NCBI GenBank assembly: GCA_023333565.1
Contig: JAJKFH010000927.1
Location: 930,001 to 994,000 of the forward strand
Direction of reading: 5' to 3'
Origin: Puffinus mauretanicus
Lineage: Eukaryota > Chordata > Aves > Procellariiformes > Procellariidae
Length of the DNA: 64,000 nucleotides
Numbering within the stretch: position 1 is the stretch's first letter; the number at the start of each line of letters is the position of its first letter. Made by a program: the position numbers and the translations under genes. Below the pieces are notes generated by a model. That model was not told the DNA's origin. It searched no databases and saw only the letters and a program-made list of their open reading frames with translations. Positions 1 through 12,461 of the stretch are shown piece after piece.

Positions 1-3000
1 AAAGCTAGTTACACCACTTCATAATTCAGTGCTATTTTTTTCTTGATTCTCACATGAAGGTCCTTCTACCCAGCTATACAAAGGTACCAGAATATAAATA
101 AGAATCTGTCCATTAATTTTTTTCTAGCACCCAGATACTTGCAAGTGAGAATGAATGTAAAGAATGTTCCCGATTTCTGTCCCTGTACTAATAAAATCAG
201 AAATACATATGTTGGGTTTCACAGTCTTCCCCAGCAGATTCCTTAACAACTGGAAAACTCCACCAATTAGTCCCTGGCGCAGGATATGCTTCAGCTGACC
301 TCTTGGCAATCAGTTGCTCCAGAGCCTAGATCGATTTTGTCCTGTGATTATCAATTCTCTGGTCAGAAAGAACAGACAAGATCTTAAAGACAAGAAGACA
401 TTTTAGGAAATAAAACCAGGATGTTCTACTCAGCACACAATTTCCTCCTATATCCCAATTTTGCAAGGCACATAAGTGTGTGCTTAACTTCAAGCAGATG
501 ATTAATCACCTCTTTGGCAACAGGAAGTCTTTCCTGAACTGGAGGCTATATCTTCTCTTCTGCGGCTCTATAGATGGGTGCCTTCTTTTTTTCTGTTTTC
601 TTTTTGTTTCTTCTTTTTTTCTTTCTTCTTTCCCCCCCCTTTCCCATTTCGTCCTTTTTTTTTTTTTTCACCTTTCCCCTTTTCTTTTTTCCCTGTCATA
701 TATAATGCATCTGTGCAAAGTTGTTCTCTTTCCTAAATATGGTGGGTGGGTGAGGAGGCAATTATTTAAATAATAAGGTGGGGGAATAAGTTATAAAAAT
801 ATCAGCACATTCCCAACTTTTTAACAGGAATTTGTGCTTTTGAACTATTTCAATTTCTCTGGAAGCCTGAGGACTAAGTACACATAAGACTGAATCTGGC
901 ATTTTTATTGATGTTTGTTTTCTATAAGTGAACTACTTAACTATGTTTTTGAAAACCATAAATTAGCACCAAGGAGCTGCAAGTAAAGCAAAACAAAACA
1001 AAAGAGGAAGAAATGAAACTGCCATGCAAAACTTCATCCTTCCTAAGTCTCCAGGACGTCTTTCGAATACCCATCTGATTTTAAGTGTTTGTGACCATGG
1101 CAAAAAATGTTCTCACATGTTGCAAATGTGGAAAAATGTTGCCAATACTTTTAAAATATTTTAATAAATAAGTCTCATGTTTTAATCAGACATTTAGAGC
1201 CTGCATGTGTTGCCTGTAAAGCCAATGCGATGATTCCGATTTTCACAGAAACGTGATCCAGCCCTAGGGATGGCAGAAGTTGTGATTTTGGATCTAAGCT
1301 CCAGGGAACAAAATTCTAGAAATGTGATTCATGAACTGGAGGCTCTCAGGCTGGGTGTATTTCACCTGAAATACTTGAAAGGAGTCTAATCACTTTCTTA
1401 AAGATAATCTCATGTGCTTATAAGGGTTATTTATGAAGGTTCATTCCATCGCAAGGTTTCCAGCTTGATAGTCCATAGGAAGCATAAATCCTGAAGAATA
1501 TCACTTGATAGCCAAACTTGTGACAAGCAGTGTACTAATTGCCTGTATCTGCAAAAACCACTCATCTGATTAAAACTCCTGATTAAATACACCGTTCCCT
1601 AGAACAAAGAAAAGAAGTAAGAACCAGGGAAGGGGGGCTAATTAATTAAATATTTTTTCATGCTACTACTACTTCTTTTCTTCCTGACTCCTTTTTCTGT
1701 ACTTTTAAAAAATATTCATCCTCCTAGAATAGTCTATCAATAGCACAAGCTTTCACAACAGATTAGCCCAGAGGGGACTCTGATCCACTTTCACTCTTAA
1801 GACAAAACTTCCATTGATACCAATGAGTTTGACCCTGGAATATGCATTTGTAGATGACTCGTCAGAGCTCAGCTTTGCTGCCCACTTGGCGTGATGCACA
1901 CCATGCACCTATTTACTTAGGACCCAGAATGAAAAGTGAGAGTTACAGAAAATCTATTCTGAACTACTTCAGTTTAATTTGGATATTTGTGGGATTCAGT
2001 AGAGAGCCAGCAAGACTAACCTAGTTATGGAATAAGAACATTAGCCATTGCAAGTCAGGCTCTGGCCAAATTATTTTTCAAATACAAATCATCTTTGTTG
2101 TGACTATGAATATACAGGGGTCTTTTTTACTTTTGCAGGACATTTGGAGGCTCTGTCCCTACAAAGACTTCTGCCCATGTTTGACCTAAACCACTGTGGA
2201 GTAGCCCCCGCCCCTCTCCCACCCCCAGCTTTAATTTCTTGATTTCAGCATGTGCGAAGTATAAGGTTAAGCAGCTTAGGGATGCTTTGAGGCATTCTGG
2301 TCTATCATCTGTACAATGGTGTGGAAGTCTTCTGCATACGTCCACAGCAGCAAGAAAACAGCTGGACTATTGCTATAACAGTTCTGCGAGAGGAAGAGAC
2401 AAAGGGGAACAGCAGAAGGAAGAATATCTTAGAAAATATTTCAATGTAATATTAGGGTGTGAGGTGGGAAGGTAGAGAAGCAGGCTATAATAAGGCTATA
2501 AGATAATCTAGTCTTTAAAACCTATTATATGTTGTTTGTGATCACTGTGAGTTACTCAGAAAAAACCTCCTTGCTCAGCCTAAGGCTCTGAATATCCTTA
2601 CTCGCAGTTTTATGGCTTGTTCACTAGCTTCTCTATTTGATTTTGTATTTTTTATAAGAAAATTCCTCCTTTCCAAATTTTAATATTGGCAAGCTACTCT
2701 TTGGTATGCTTCTTACCCAGAGGAGGTTGTTCAGTGTTATGCTGCGGTCCCTTTTATTTACTCCTAATATATAGTTGCTTCCTGTCAGTCATTAGCAGAT
2801 AAATATTTTACTATCTGGTTTTCTTCACCTACTAAAATCTTATCTATATAGATCCAATGGTGTCTTGCAGCTGCAGAGTCCCCTTCCTCCTCCTCTGTGA
2901 CCTAACCTGTCCTTGCTCTAGTGATTATAGTAAGTATTACAATATCCATTGATTTTTGACACTCCCTCATTCTTCAGAAATACCCATTACGTCAAGTTCT

Positions 3001-5176
3001 CCTTCCACTGTCATACACTCTGCTTTCACCTGTTATTATTTTCAAGCTTGTGGTATGCAGACATTGATAGTATTTATTTTTGGCCATCTACCTATTTTTA
3101 AACAACTCTGCCTAGCTCCCTACTTCAGAATATACCACTGTGATTTCAGTTTAGTTATCCTCAAGGTCATCCGTCATCCCTGTTCCCATCTTTTAGAACT
3201 GGATACACAGTCAACATGCTGATGGGGGGAAAAGAAGGTACGTGGAAATGCAGGCACTCTTCTATCTGAAGACTTGACTACCCACAATGTGCTGCCTGAT
3301 TCCTGCATGGTGCGATGAGGTCAGAGCTGTGTGGCTGCAAACCCCTTTCCATAATTAGATCAGGGCTGCATTTTCCCTTAGAAATGCTCCCTCTTTATCA
3401 CCAAGACATTTCAAAGCTCGCCTCTATTTTTTTCTTTTCTTTTTTTTTAAAGCAGTGGGACAGCTGGTTTTTCCTAGCAATTTTTTCCCTGTCACGAAAG
3501 TGATAATGAAAAACAATTTCTACTTTGATTTTTTTTCAGCTATTCCATTACTGATATTTCCATTGGCTCATTGGAAACTGTGAGAGAGGGTTTGATTCTT
3601 TTCTGTGGAAAGAACATGGGAAAACCTTGTTAGGGTTTTTGTAGAAAAAGAACAGTTTTTCTTTTATCCAGCGTTTTGCTTGCAATTTTGTATAACATTT
3701 CCTTGAAAATACACGTCCCAGTTTCTTTTTAAATTTCTTTATTCTGTTCTGCTACTGAAAAGGCTGCAGATGGAAGGGGGGAACTAGGAACTCCCCGTGT
3801 CAATCAGCTCTATTCATTCAATGGCTGTATTTATTAGTTTCATTAAAAACATATTGAGCAGCCCCGGTTCCTCAGTTCTGCACGCCTACACAATCCCGAC
3901 TGCCTTGCTGCCCCCTTGTCAGTTAGTGCTCTATCTTGAGGCCTCTCTCAGCTTGAGATTCCACGTGAAATATGAATCCAAGAGGATATCACATGTTTTT
4001 AGGTCTTGCTGGAAAGATTTCACACAGCTTGACGGGTGGAGAGGGGGCTGGGGGCGGTTAGATGAGAAAAAAGAAGTGCTCAAGGTGGACTGACAATTAA
4101 CTTTTTTTAAAAAAAAAAAGAGAAATGGAAAGAAAAAGTCTGTGTAAAGCTTGGAAAATATCTCCATTGTTACCGCCATTTGGTAATCTGTGACATGAAT
4201 GTACGTGTAACATCTGACCAGCGTTTATTAGTCATAAACTATGGTTTTGTAGGAAATATGGCACACTGGGCTGTCATCATACAAAGGAGCAGTTCTTAAA
4301 GAAGACTGTTAATTTGCTACATTATTAATGCTGAGGCATGGACCGGTCCCCTGCAGAAAATGTTATGCTCTCTATATGCCTCCTCCTGTTCTTATTAAAA
4401 TCAGAACTATGTGAAGAGCAGAACCATGGCAGGAGACTGCTCCTTTTGGGGCCAAAAGAATGGGTGCCGACAGGAATATTATAATTAGATTGGCTGTCTT
4501 TTAGCACTTTTGTTGGTGTTTTATTAAAAAAATCTATTTTATTGTATGACAAAATAAAAAAAGTTTGGCATGAATCAAAAAATCTCCATACTCAGGACTG
4601 AGAATTAAGGTTGCAGTCTAAACTCTATTTAAGTTGAAAACCTGCCTAGTAGCTTTAACGGTCTTTAGATCAGACACCAGGCTAGGGTTAACTTTTCAGA
4701 AAAAGGAATTTTTTTCTGTATTCAGCCCTGAAGAGTGATCCATAAAAATCTATCTGCTCAGACACATTGAAACTTAATGTCTTCCTCTCTTTGGAGATAA
4801 TCTCTCTTTCCAAAACCATCAGATTGAATGACTGCTACCTAAATATCCTAATTTCCTTTTTCCTACCCTATATATATCTATGGACCATGAACTTTAATGC
4901 CTGCACCCTACAATTCTCCAAGAAAGGAAGAGACTGGAGTATGCACTGATGCTCTCAAGCACTCCCAAGAATATATAGCATACAACCTCTTCCATACGTA
5001 TCTTCTTTTTTCTCCTAAGTGGGTCACAGTGTATTAGCACTGATCTCAGAGTTTCTTACAGAACCATGATACATTTTTGTCTTTTATGGCAACAGAGATT
5101 CAGGGATACAGCAAAAAAAAATCTGCTTACTACCAAACAAATAATATTTTTAACAGTTACTTCCCCCCCTCAAAAC

Positions 5177-5330
5177 ATTTGATCCTCACAGTCACCCTTG
5201 ACAAAGAATTCCTAGTATTGCTTCCAGTTTCCAGATGAGAGAGTACAGGTGCACTGGCATCACAAAATATGTATCAGTATCACATGGCATACATCAGTAT
5301 GGCCTCAGCCAAGACTCAAATACATGTGCT
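5177..5330 (+). repeat. Possible MIR-like SINE relic
   Basis: The stretch has the order of words seen in MIR-type core SINEs: a 'TTTGATCCTCACA' start, a 'CAGATGAGAGAG' segment corresponding to the usual 'cagatgaggaaactgag' core, and later a 'CAAGACTCAAA' segment where MIRs have 'gggattcgaac'. The match is degenerate, and the family name is from memory. It could be chance resemblance. Confidence 0.3.
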
Positions 5331-5794
5331 CCCTTAAATTTACATGTCTTTGTGAGAAAAGAAACAAGTCCTACTGAGATGGAGAACTCATCCAGTTCAC
5401 AAGCACATGCTTGGTCCTTCCCAGAATACACACAGCCACTGTGTGATGCATCACACAAATCCAATAAAGAATACAATAGAGAACGCAAGGCAGGGAAGGA
5501 GAACTGTGGTAACGCAGTACTTTCACCTACTGTATTTGAATATCATGGTGTTGCCACTGAAGGTATCACTTCATGGTTTGGCAATCAGCTAAGGAAAAGT
5601 TGGCGTTTAACAGGATATAACTTGATTGAAGGCAGTATTAACCAGGAATGACATGGTATTATAGACAGATTAGCAGACAGGTGAGACCAGGGAAGTCAGT
5701 CTGGGGCCTCTGTCTCTTTGGAATCTGATAATCTCATTAATGCAGGTACCCCCGTCTGGTAGAGAAATGCTATCATTCCTGGTTTAGGGAGTTG

Positions 5795-5816
5795 TTGGGA
5801 GGCTAAAGCCTCCCAA
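5795..5816. repeat. Perfect 10-bp inverted repeat
   Basis: The arms TTGGGAGGCT and AGCCTCCCAA are perfect reverse complements separated by only AA. It is a short cruciform-capable palindrome in the intergenic region with no gene attached; no function is claimed. Confidence 0.8.
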
Positions 5817-7170
5817 TACCAATAAAGATATTTAGGTATTGAATTCCACCTGTGAATTTGGACCAAAGTGATGGTTTTACAATGTCACAGGAGTATCGGG
5901 CTTGGCAGACAAGGCCTCTTAAAACCATACTAGTATTACACTCAGAAGAGCTTTGTTCCTCTCCTACTCTCACATTGCTTAAGTATAGGGATGAGGGTAG
6001 GAGAATGTTCTTAAGGATTGTGTTATGGTACCACCAGGAAGGTCAGGAGGGAACATAAGAACTTGAATATCCCTAAATATATGTGTGTATACACAAGTAT
6101 AAATACATACACGTGTGGGGGACAACACATAAAGAGGTAATCATGCTGATGGTGATTACCTGTTCACTCTGACAGTTGCCAGCACACAAAATAGATGTTA
6201 GTCTGGTTCTTAATAGATGTGTATCCACCTCCACAGCTGGCAATGCTTGGCACAGCTAAAGGCAGTTAGCATCAATAAGCCTCGAATTTAAGTGGTGCAG
6301 AGACTGTTTTAGTCCTCCATTTCAAATAGTTCTTCTGGGTCAGGTGTGAGGCACATGGCATGTGAAGGAAGAATCATAAACTTCCTTCATTTATCTAGTA
6401 TTTTCATCAGCCATAACTTTTCCCAAAACAAAGCAAAACTAAAAACATCATGAGCAGAAAGTGATTTTGGCATCAGACTCCTCTTGTTTTCAGTCCCATC
6501 ACACTGTAAGGTAATTGGCACCATAATCAGACAAGTGAAAATTATGGAGCTGTCATAGGGTCATATGCTTCTACTGGAATCATGGATTTTTCTGAAACCA
6601 TTTACAAATTATTTTCAGAAAAATCAACAAAAATAGTAATGAAGTCACTCCGTGCCTTAGAGAAAATTGGTTGCTGTACTTATAACAGAGGGTATTGTAA
6701 CCAACTGCTACAGTTACATGGATTTGATTTTGGTCAAGGAGAGATACCTTTCCCAACTTGGTGTCAAAGTCAGCTCAAGTCCTCTGTAGACTAGGCTGTA
6801 AATTCCTAGAATCTGGATTTAGCACAGAATTAATAACAGATGATAGTTCAAACTGTCCTCCTTGGGTTTGGCTAATGGCAGTAAAAATCCTCTCCCCACT
6901 GCTTATTGCTAATGTTTGAACTTCTATTAAGTGGACCATCTCTACTCTCCCCATGGAAAGAGGAAACCAGCATTAGCCTTTCACAGCAGAATCACCCAGG
7001 CAAAATGTCTTACGCAGATATTAACACCTTGCTGTCTGTCGGCTAGAGCCATGGAGCAAGTGAATTCCATGGGCATACTATACTTGTGCTACATAGGAGC
7101 ATAGAGGAAAAAGGGGTGCACATCACTAAAACTAAACTAATACAAGATGATAATATTTAGTTAAATTTAC

Positions 7171-7333
7171 CTAAAATGTCTGCTGTGGTATAGGTACAAT
7201 CTGGCACTTCCAAATCCTGGTACAGCTCCTCGCCATACAGCTCCACTAACATCTTGCTCTATTTGAGACAAAACTTGAGTTGAGGTTTTCTTTGCATGTT
7301 TTGTCTTCAGTATCCTCTTCACCCTTTTCTCTT
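7171..7333 (-). other. Exon-like segment of unknown identity
   Basis: On the minus strand a strong acceptor (a run of T's ending in TTTACAG) lies just above 7333, and a good donor (TTTTAG/GTAAAT) ends the segment at 7171. The 163-nt interval is open through its full length in one frame. A second frame in the distal half, starting at the ATG near 7251, reads as an acidic, tyrosine-rich, protein-like stretch (MLVELYGEELYQDLEV...). A third frame is open and acidic in the proximal half. I do not recognise the protein, and no partner exon was found. It could be a genuine exon of an unannotated gene, a decayed exon carrying a frameshift, or chance. It lies about 6 kb downstream of the KLF7 poly(A) signal on the same strand. 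Confidence 0.25.
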
Positions 7334-8779
7334 CTGTAAAAAAAAAATAAATCAAGAAGGCATTTAAATCTGAGTGTATATTTCTCTATTAAATTGACAC
7401 AAACATACAGGCAATTTTCTCAGAGTTGTTGACTATTTTTCATCTGTTCAAGCCGCTTCCAAGCAAGTCCTTCTGAAGAGTGAGGGATGAGTAGCCAAAA
7501 CCGTTTTGACACAGTGACTCGCTGCCAGTGATTTCCAATTAATTAGGGGCACATCCTCCCCTTGGTATGTGTACAATGTAATTCCCACTAACATCAAACA
7601 GAAAACTGCCCTCCTTAAGTTTGTCAGGCAGCAACTACCCGGGGGCTGGTCTTTTGTTCAGGGGCTGAACAAAATTGCTCAGCCTGTGGATGTTTTTTCG
7701 CCTGCCCACCATGGTGGGCCAGCTTCCTTCTGGGGCATGCGCTTACCTCCCACTGCCTGGTACCACCAAGCACATGCAGCAGCAGGGGAAGGACGAGGCC
7801 TGCCCAGCCTGGCGGCCATCCCGGCTACTGCTGGCACAGCCACCATCTTGAAGCTTCTGCGCCGTGGCAGACATCTGAGGCACCAAGCCAGAGCGGCCTG
7901 CCTGCCAGGGGCTGTGTTCAGAGAGCAGCACAGCTACCTTCTCACCCCACAGATCAATTAATTTTGGGCAACACCTGAGCACAGTGACACAGCCCCTGTG
8001 AGCCCGCAGTGCTCTCCTCACAGACAGCTGTGGTCATCAAAAGCGGCCAACAGCAGCTGCTGGAGGGAATGGCGCTGTGTGGGAGTGCTGACGGCATTCA
8101 TACGGACAAGTAAACGCACCTGGGGCCTTCTCTGGCCCTGAGGCTGACTGGCTCAGCACGGCTTATGTCTCTCACTACTAAAATCTCTTACTTTTCCTCA
8201 CACAATCTCCCAAAACAGTGCCCATGTCTGGGCTGCCATTGGGCACCGGCTAGCCCTGAGCCATACTCAGGTGGTGTTGTGGGGGGTGTCTGACAGGGCC
8301 ATATCAGCAATTTAACAGTAGGCACAACTGGCTATGGCCCTGTGGAGTTTAATAATGAAAATGTGACCTGTGGATGCCTAGGTGGCTGGTTTTTACCCAT
8401 GCCATGGCTCAGGAGGGCAGGCACCCAGCATCAGAAATGATGAGAGAAAAGCAAACGAGGGATTAATAGCAATTCCCACCATGAAGAACATGGCAGCATT
8501 GTATAATTCTTTGGTTACCAAGAAAACCCTCATGGCTCAGCAGAAAGCCTGGCCAGCTTTGCAAGAGGGACCCCAAAACAGTGAAGTATGGGATGGGGAC
8601 AGAAGGATGACAGAATCACTGTACAGGGAGAGGGCGGCATGGCTTCCATGTGCCGGGAAAGGACCCACCTGACAGGAGGAGAACATTTCCTCCTGCACTT
8701 CCCTTCAACCATAAAGCTCCTGCTGTCGCTGCCACAATTTCCAGTTGGTCAGGCACTGAGCAGGGCTGGCGCTTGCAGT

Positions 8780-9025
8780 CGATGCCAAAAGGTGCCCGCG
8801 GGGACAGGCTGCCGGGAGACCTGAGGGGAGAGAGGCGCCATTTTGAGCGACCCCGTGCCTCTCCTCAGGGCCTTGGCCGGGTAGCGGCCCGAGAGGCCCC
8901 CGCCTCGGTCCCTGCCCCTCCGAAGGGCAGCAGACTGTCCTCCGCGGGGCCGGGGAGAGCATTTTTCCCCCTCTCTCCTAATTCGGGCTGTGCTGTGCTG
9001 GGGCCCAGGCGCAGCGCCTAGCTAA
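8780..9025. promoter_or_regulatory. CpG-rich island downstream of KLF7
   Basis: About 18 CpG dinucleotides fall within roughly 245 bp, in GC-rich sequence flanked by AT-rich DNA that is poor in CpG. A CGCCATTTT motif at 8836-8844 matches the YY1 binding core. CpG islands with YY1 sites are typical of promoters, but no gene starting here was recognised. It could be the promoter of an unannotated (possibly noncoding) transcript or part of an old LTR. The whole 7.6-9.0 kb block is GC-rich. Confidence 0.45.
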
Positions 9026-9438
9026 CTTTTTAGGAATGGCGTCTCTGAGCAAGGGGAGGACTATACCTGACAAGTACATAAATTCCTTGGATGTCATACC
9101 GTTGACTCACCAGTACGTAGTTATATTCTCTAAGGTGCACAGTGACCCAGACACAATTTTATTTCTTGGGTCTCTGAACAGTGATCACTTTAGCTCTCTG
9201 TAATTCATCCTTCACAATGAAGAAAATTTAATTTATCATTTAATAATAATTTAATCATTAAATATCAATTAATCAGTTAAATGTAAAGGGGTGATGATAG
9301 TCTTGGGCTAAGAAGGGAAACTGTCATCTGGTAGCATAAAAACCTGAAAAAGGAGAGAGATGAGGAGGTTCAGAGTGGGCTGAGAGGATTTAGGGAAATG
9401 TTTGCAAGATAAGCTTCATAAAAGAAAAGCAGAAGAGA

Positions 9439-9488
9439 AACAGTTAAGATTTATTAATAACAGTTAAGGTTTACTAATAACAGTTACC
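9439..9488 (+). repeat. 20-bp tandem repeat, 2.5 copies
   Basis: Units at 9439-9458 and 9459-9478 both begin AACAGTTAAG and end in AAT, differing at two positions. A partial third copy (AACAGTTACC) follows at 9479-9488. It is a small, local tandem duplication in AT-rich intergenic DNA. Confidence 0.85.
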
Positions 9489-11147
9489 TGGGATTTCAGG
9501 GTGTTTGTGGAGTAGCCTTGGAGCTACTCACTTGAGTTTACACGGGGATAAAGATCTGTAGCTGAGACCTTCCATTCTGTGCCACAGCCCATGAACCATA
9601 TTTAGGCTATACTCCGGCAGCTCTTGCTGTTTCCCAGAGCATTAGGCGTTGTCCTGATTATGAGGACTGTGCCCTCCTTCCTATTCCAAATTACCTTCCT
9701 TGTAGCAGTTCTTTCTGCACCATCAGCTAGCCACGGTATTTCAGGGTCACAGGAAAGAGGTAGAAAGAAACGTGTATTTTAGCGACCGAAATATTCACCT
9801 CAGAGGCCAAGGTTCTCATCACTGAATTTTAGGAACTTGTATTTATTTTGCAGCTTTCTGTCAAAAGGATAAGAGGCTTTTGTTGAAGGGCAGGAAAGTT
9901 CCTATTTCTCAAAGATCCTTCCTGAATATCCCAAAATACTTTTTAAATGGTATCACTCAACCATACTTCTCTACTTATGAGATTAGAACTGCTAGGTTTG
10001 CTAATACCAGCTAGCCTGGATCCTGAGGGGAAAAGTGCCTTCTGATTACCTCAGTAAATTAGAAATATTAGATAGAAGCCTCGGACCAGAAGTCGTTTAC
10101 CTGGATTGGGACTCTGGTTCCTAGTCCATACTCCTTATCATTTGGAGAACTCAAGTTGAATTTGAGATACAACTATCCTGTTCCACCTGTTTGAGATGTT
10201 TTTGTTAATTTTGCACCCCTAAAAAGTCCAGGGGAAACCCAGCAGATAGAGGTAAATTTGACTCAGTTTGGAAAAGCCTCCAAAACCCCAAGGAATTTCA
10301 AACTCAAGATCAAGTAGGTACAACACAGCTTCATCTTCCTCAGTTTTACTGCCTCTCCATCATTGAACATTAACCAGCCAGAACATAAGCAGACAATGAA
10401 TGTGAAACCATGCGCAGGGGTACATGGGGAAGAGTCTCTGAAAATAAGATGTCCCTCTTATGGTTTCAGACAAAATATCTCCAGAAAATTGAAGTCAATG
10501 AACAAGCCATGGCCACAGAAGGCCCCTAGAAGCAATAGTTCCAATAACCCTCATCAGCTCTCAGCACCACATGATGAGGCACACGAGCTCTCAGTCAGCA
10601 GACATGGCTTGCAGCTGGGCCTTCGGAAAGACTTCCAGCCAGGTGGTCAGAAATTGTTCATGAAAAACTGTTTATTTCATATGAAAACTGATTGACATCT
10701 TTAAAAAAATAATTAAACCCACAAGTATTACAAATATTTGTAAAAAGCACTAAAATAGCATAATCCTGGTGGCAAACCCTCATTTCATTCACCTTTAATT
10801 CTGCTCTCATTATTTACTCTCACTAGGAAAAGGTGAGGTAAAGCCAAAAATTAAAAAAAAAAAAGAGCGGAGAAAAATCTACATTTGTAAGTTTCATAGG
10901 AAGCATTTTTCTTTTTTGTTTTTTTCAGCTCAAGTAGCTTGGAAAAGAAGATACTTGAGGAAACTAATGCACCTGGCAACCTCCTCTGTTAGAGTAAGCT
11001 GCCCACCAGATAGCCACGTGTTGCAGAGTCATGCCTAGACAGCGCTGAGCTCGCTCAGCCTCCTACAGCCTCTTCTCTGCTTCAGCTGAGATGCATTTGA
11101 AGGAGAGGAACTATGTCTGAAAAGTCATGCAAAGTTTGCACATGATG

Positions 11148-11188
11148 AGTTTGCATCAGATGAGCTCAAATGGATGGTCATACGCAGT
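11148..11188 (+). repeat. Dispersed direct repeat, copy 1
   Basis: This 41-bp segment begins with AGTTTGCATCAGATGAGC, which recurs exactly at 12421-12438. The similarity continues weakly for about 20 further bases (GGATGGTCATACGCAG against GGATGTTCATATGCAG). The two copies are in the same orientation about 1.27 kb apart. No repeat family was recognised. Confidence 0.7.
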
Positions 11189-11901
11189 CTAACCCTAGAA
11201 GCGAATAAATATTTCTTTTCTTTCCTTAGAGGACTCCAGACCCCAACAATGGGAGTTGCCCAAGGAGTGTGACTCTGTGCTACCTGAACAATTTCAGAGG
11301 GAAGGAGTTCTTTCACAGCATCTCTTTTCCCTGGCCTCCAGCCCAGGAAAGTGTCTGACAGCTATTCCTGCAGGCTAATAACCTACCAGAGGAAGTGTGT
11401 GATAGTAAAGCATTGTATTTCCTGAAAGTTCCTGGAAAACAAACTGGTTGTGTGTTTACCTGTAATTGATAATCCTCCCTCCAATTTATGCCAGTTGAAC
11501 ACAGGCCAAAGAGCCAGCTGTGCTGCCCCAAAGTTTCTTTCAAAAAGGTTGTTCCAGAGCTCTCTGGAAGTCCTTCTCACAGGTGGAGAGCAGAGGACTA
11601 ATTTACCCTAGAAGTGTCTTTGTCTAGACATACAGACATATAACTGTCAGAAAGCTCAAGGTAGGTGAGATGCTAAAAGCTTCGAGAGGTTTTCAAGGAA
11701 GAAAGTAAAGGAACCTGGACTTGTCTTTAGAAGAAAAGAGCTATAAAGTCAAAATTCTATTTGTACAAAGAATTCTGTATTGTACATAACTCCATTTATA
11801 CCAGCATCGTACAAATACTTCAATCTACAACAAAAAGACCATTTTTTTTCAGCCTTGTATTTTCATGGTAGGATGCCAAAAACTCTATGACAACTGACAG
11901 C

Positions 11902-11922
11902 CTCACTCACTCACTCACTCAC
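11902..11922 (+). repeat. (ACTC)n microsatellite
   Basis: Five tandem ACTC units form a short simple repeat in intergenic DNA. Confidence 0.9.
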
Positions 11923-12420
11923 GCTCTGTAAGAGTGACACCAAGGTATCACTGCCACACTGAAGCAGCCAGAGCACTGTGTGGTTTTGACCATTTTGAAA
12001 ACAGGCCCAAAATTTTGACCTGTGCCCTCTTCCAGTGCTCAAGAGCTGTTTGTTAACATACACCCGAACACTACAAATTATGTCCATCATCAAACATCTG
12101 GTGTGACCTGAGTGACCAGAGCAGCCATGGGCATCACTGGAACTTTTGTCTTCCAACTTACCATATGGCTTTCCAGAAATGCTTGACATCACCTCAGCTC
12201 CTTTTGCATTCAGCTCATCCCCTGGAGTGAGTCACCTCTGGATATGTCTCTCTTCATTAGCTACAGAGGGAGTATAAATGAGTAGGTTAGAATGCTCATC
12301 TGGCTTCTAGACGCAGATGTCAGGAGGGGAATCCTACCCTCTGTCTGTCTGACATAAACAGTCCTAGCAGATTTCCCAACAGGGCAAGTGAGGCATGTTG
12401 TCCCGAAATAAAAGCTAGCA

Positions 12421-12461
12421 AGTTTGCATCAGATGAGCCCTATAGGATGTTCATATGCAGC
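12421..12461 (+). repeat. Dispersed direct repeat, copy 2
   Basis: This is the partner of the segment at 11148-11188: 18 identical bases at the start (AGTTTGCATCAGATGAGC), then a diverged tail. Both copies lie just downstream of the KLF7 poly(A) site. The family is unknown. Confidence 0.7.

Noticed and set aside
480..773. 97-codon frame rich in F, S and L
   Set aside because: It is a translation of a pyrimidine-rich low-complexity tract.
5235..5651. 138-codon + strand frame
   Set aside because: No domain, an overlapping alternative frame, and its start overlaps a possible MIR-like relic; treated as chance.
7569..7961. 130-codon + strand frame in GC-rich intergenic DNA
   Set aside because: There is an overlapping minus-strand frame and no recognisable family; composition explains it.
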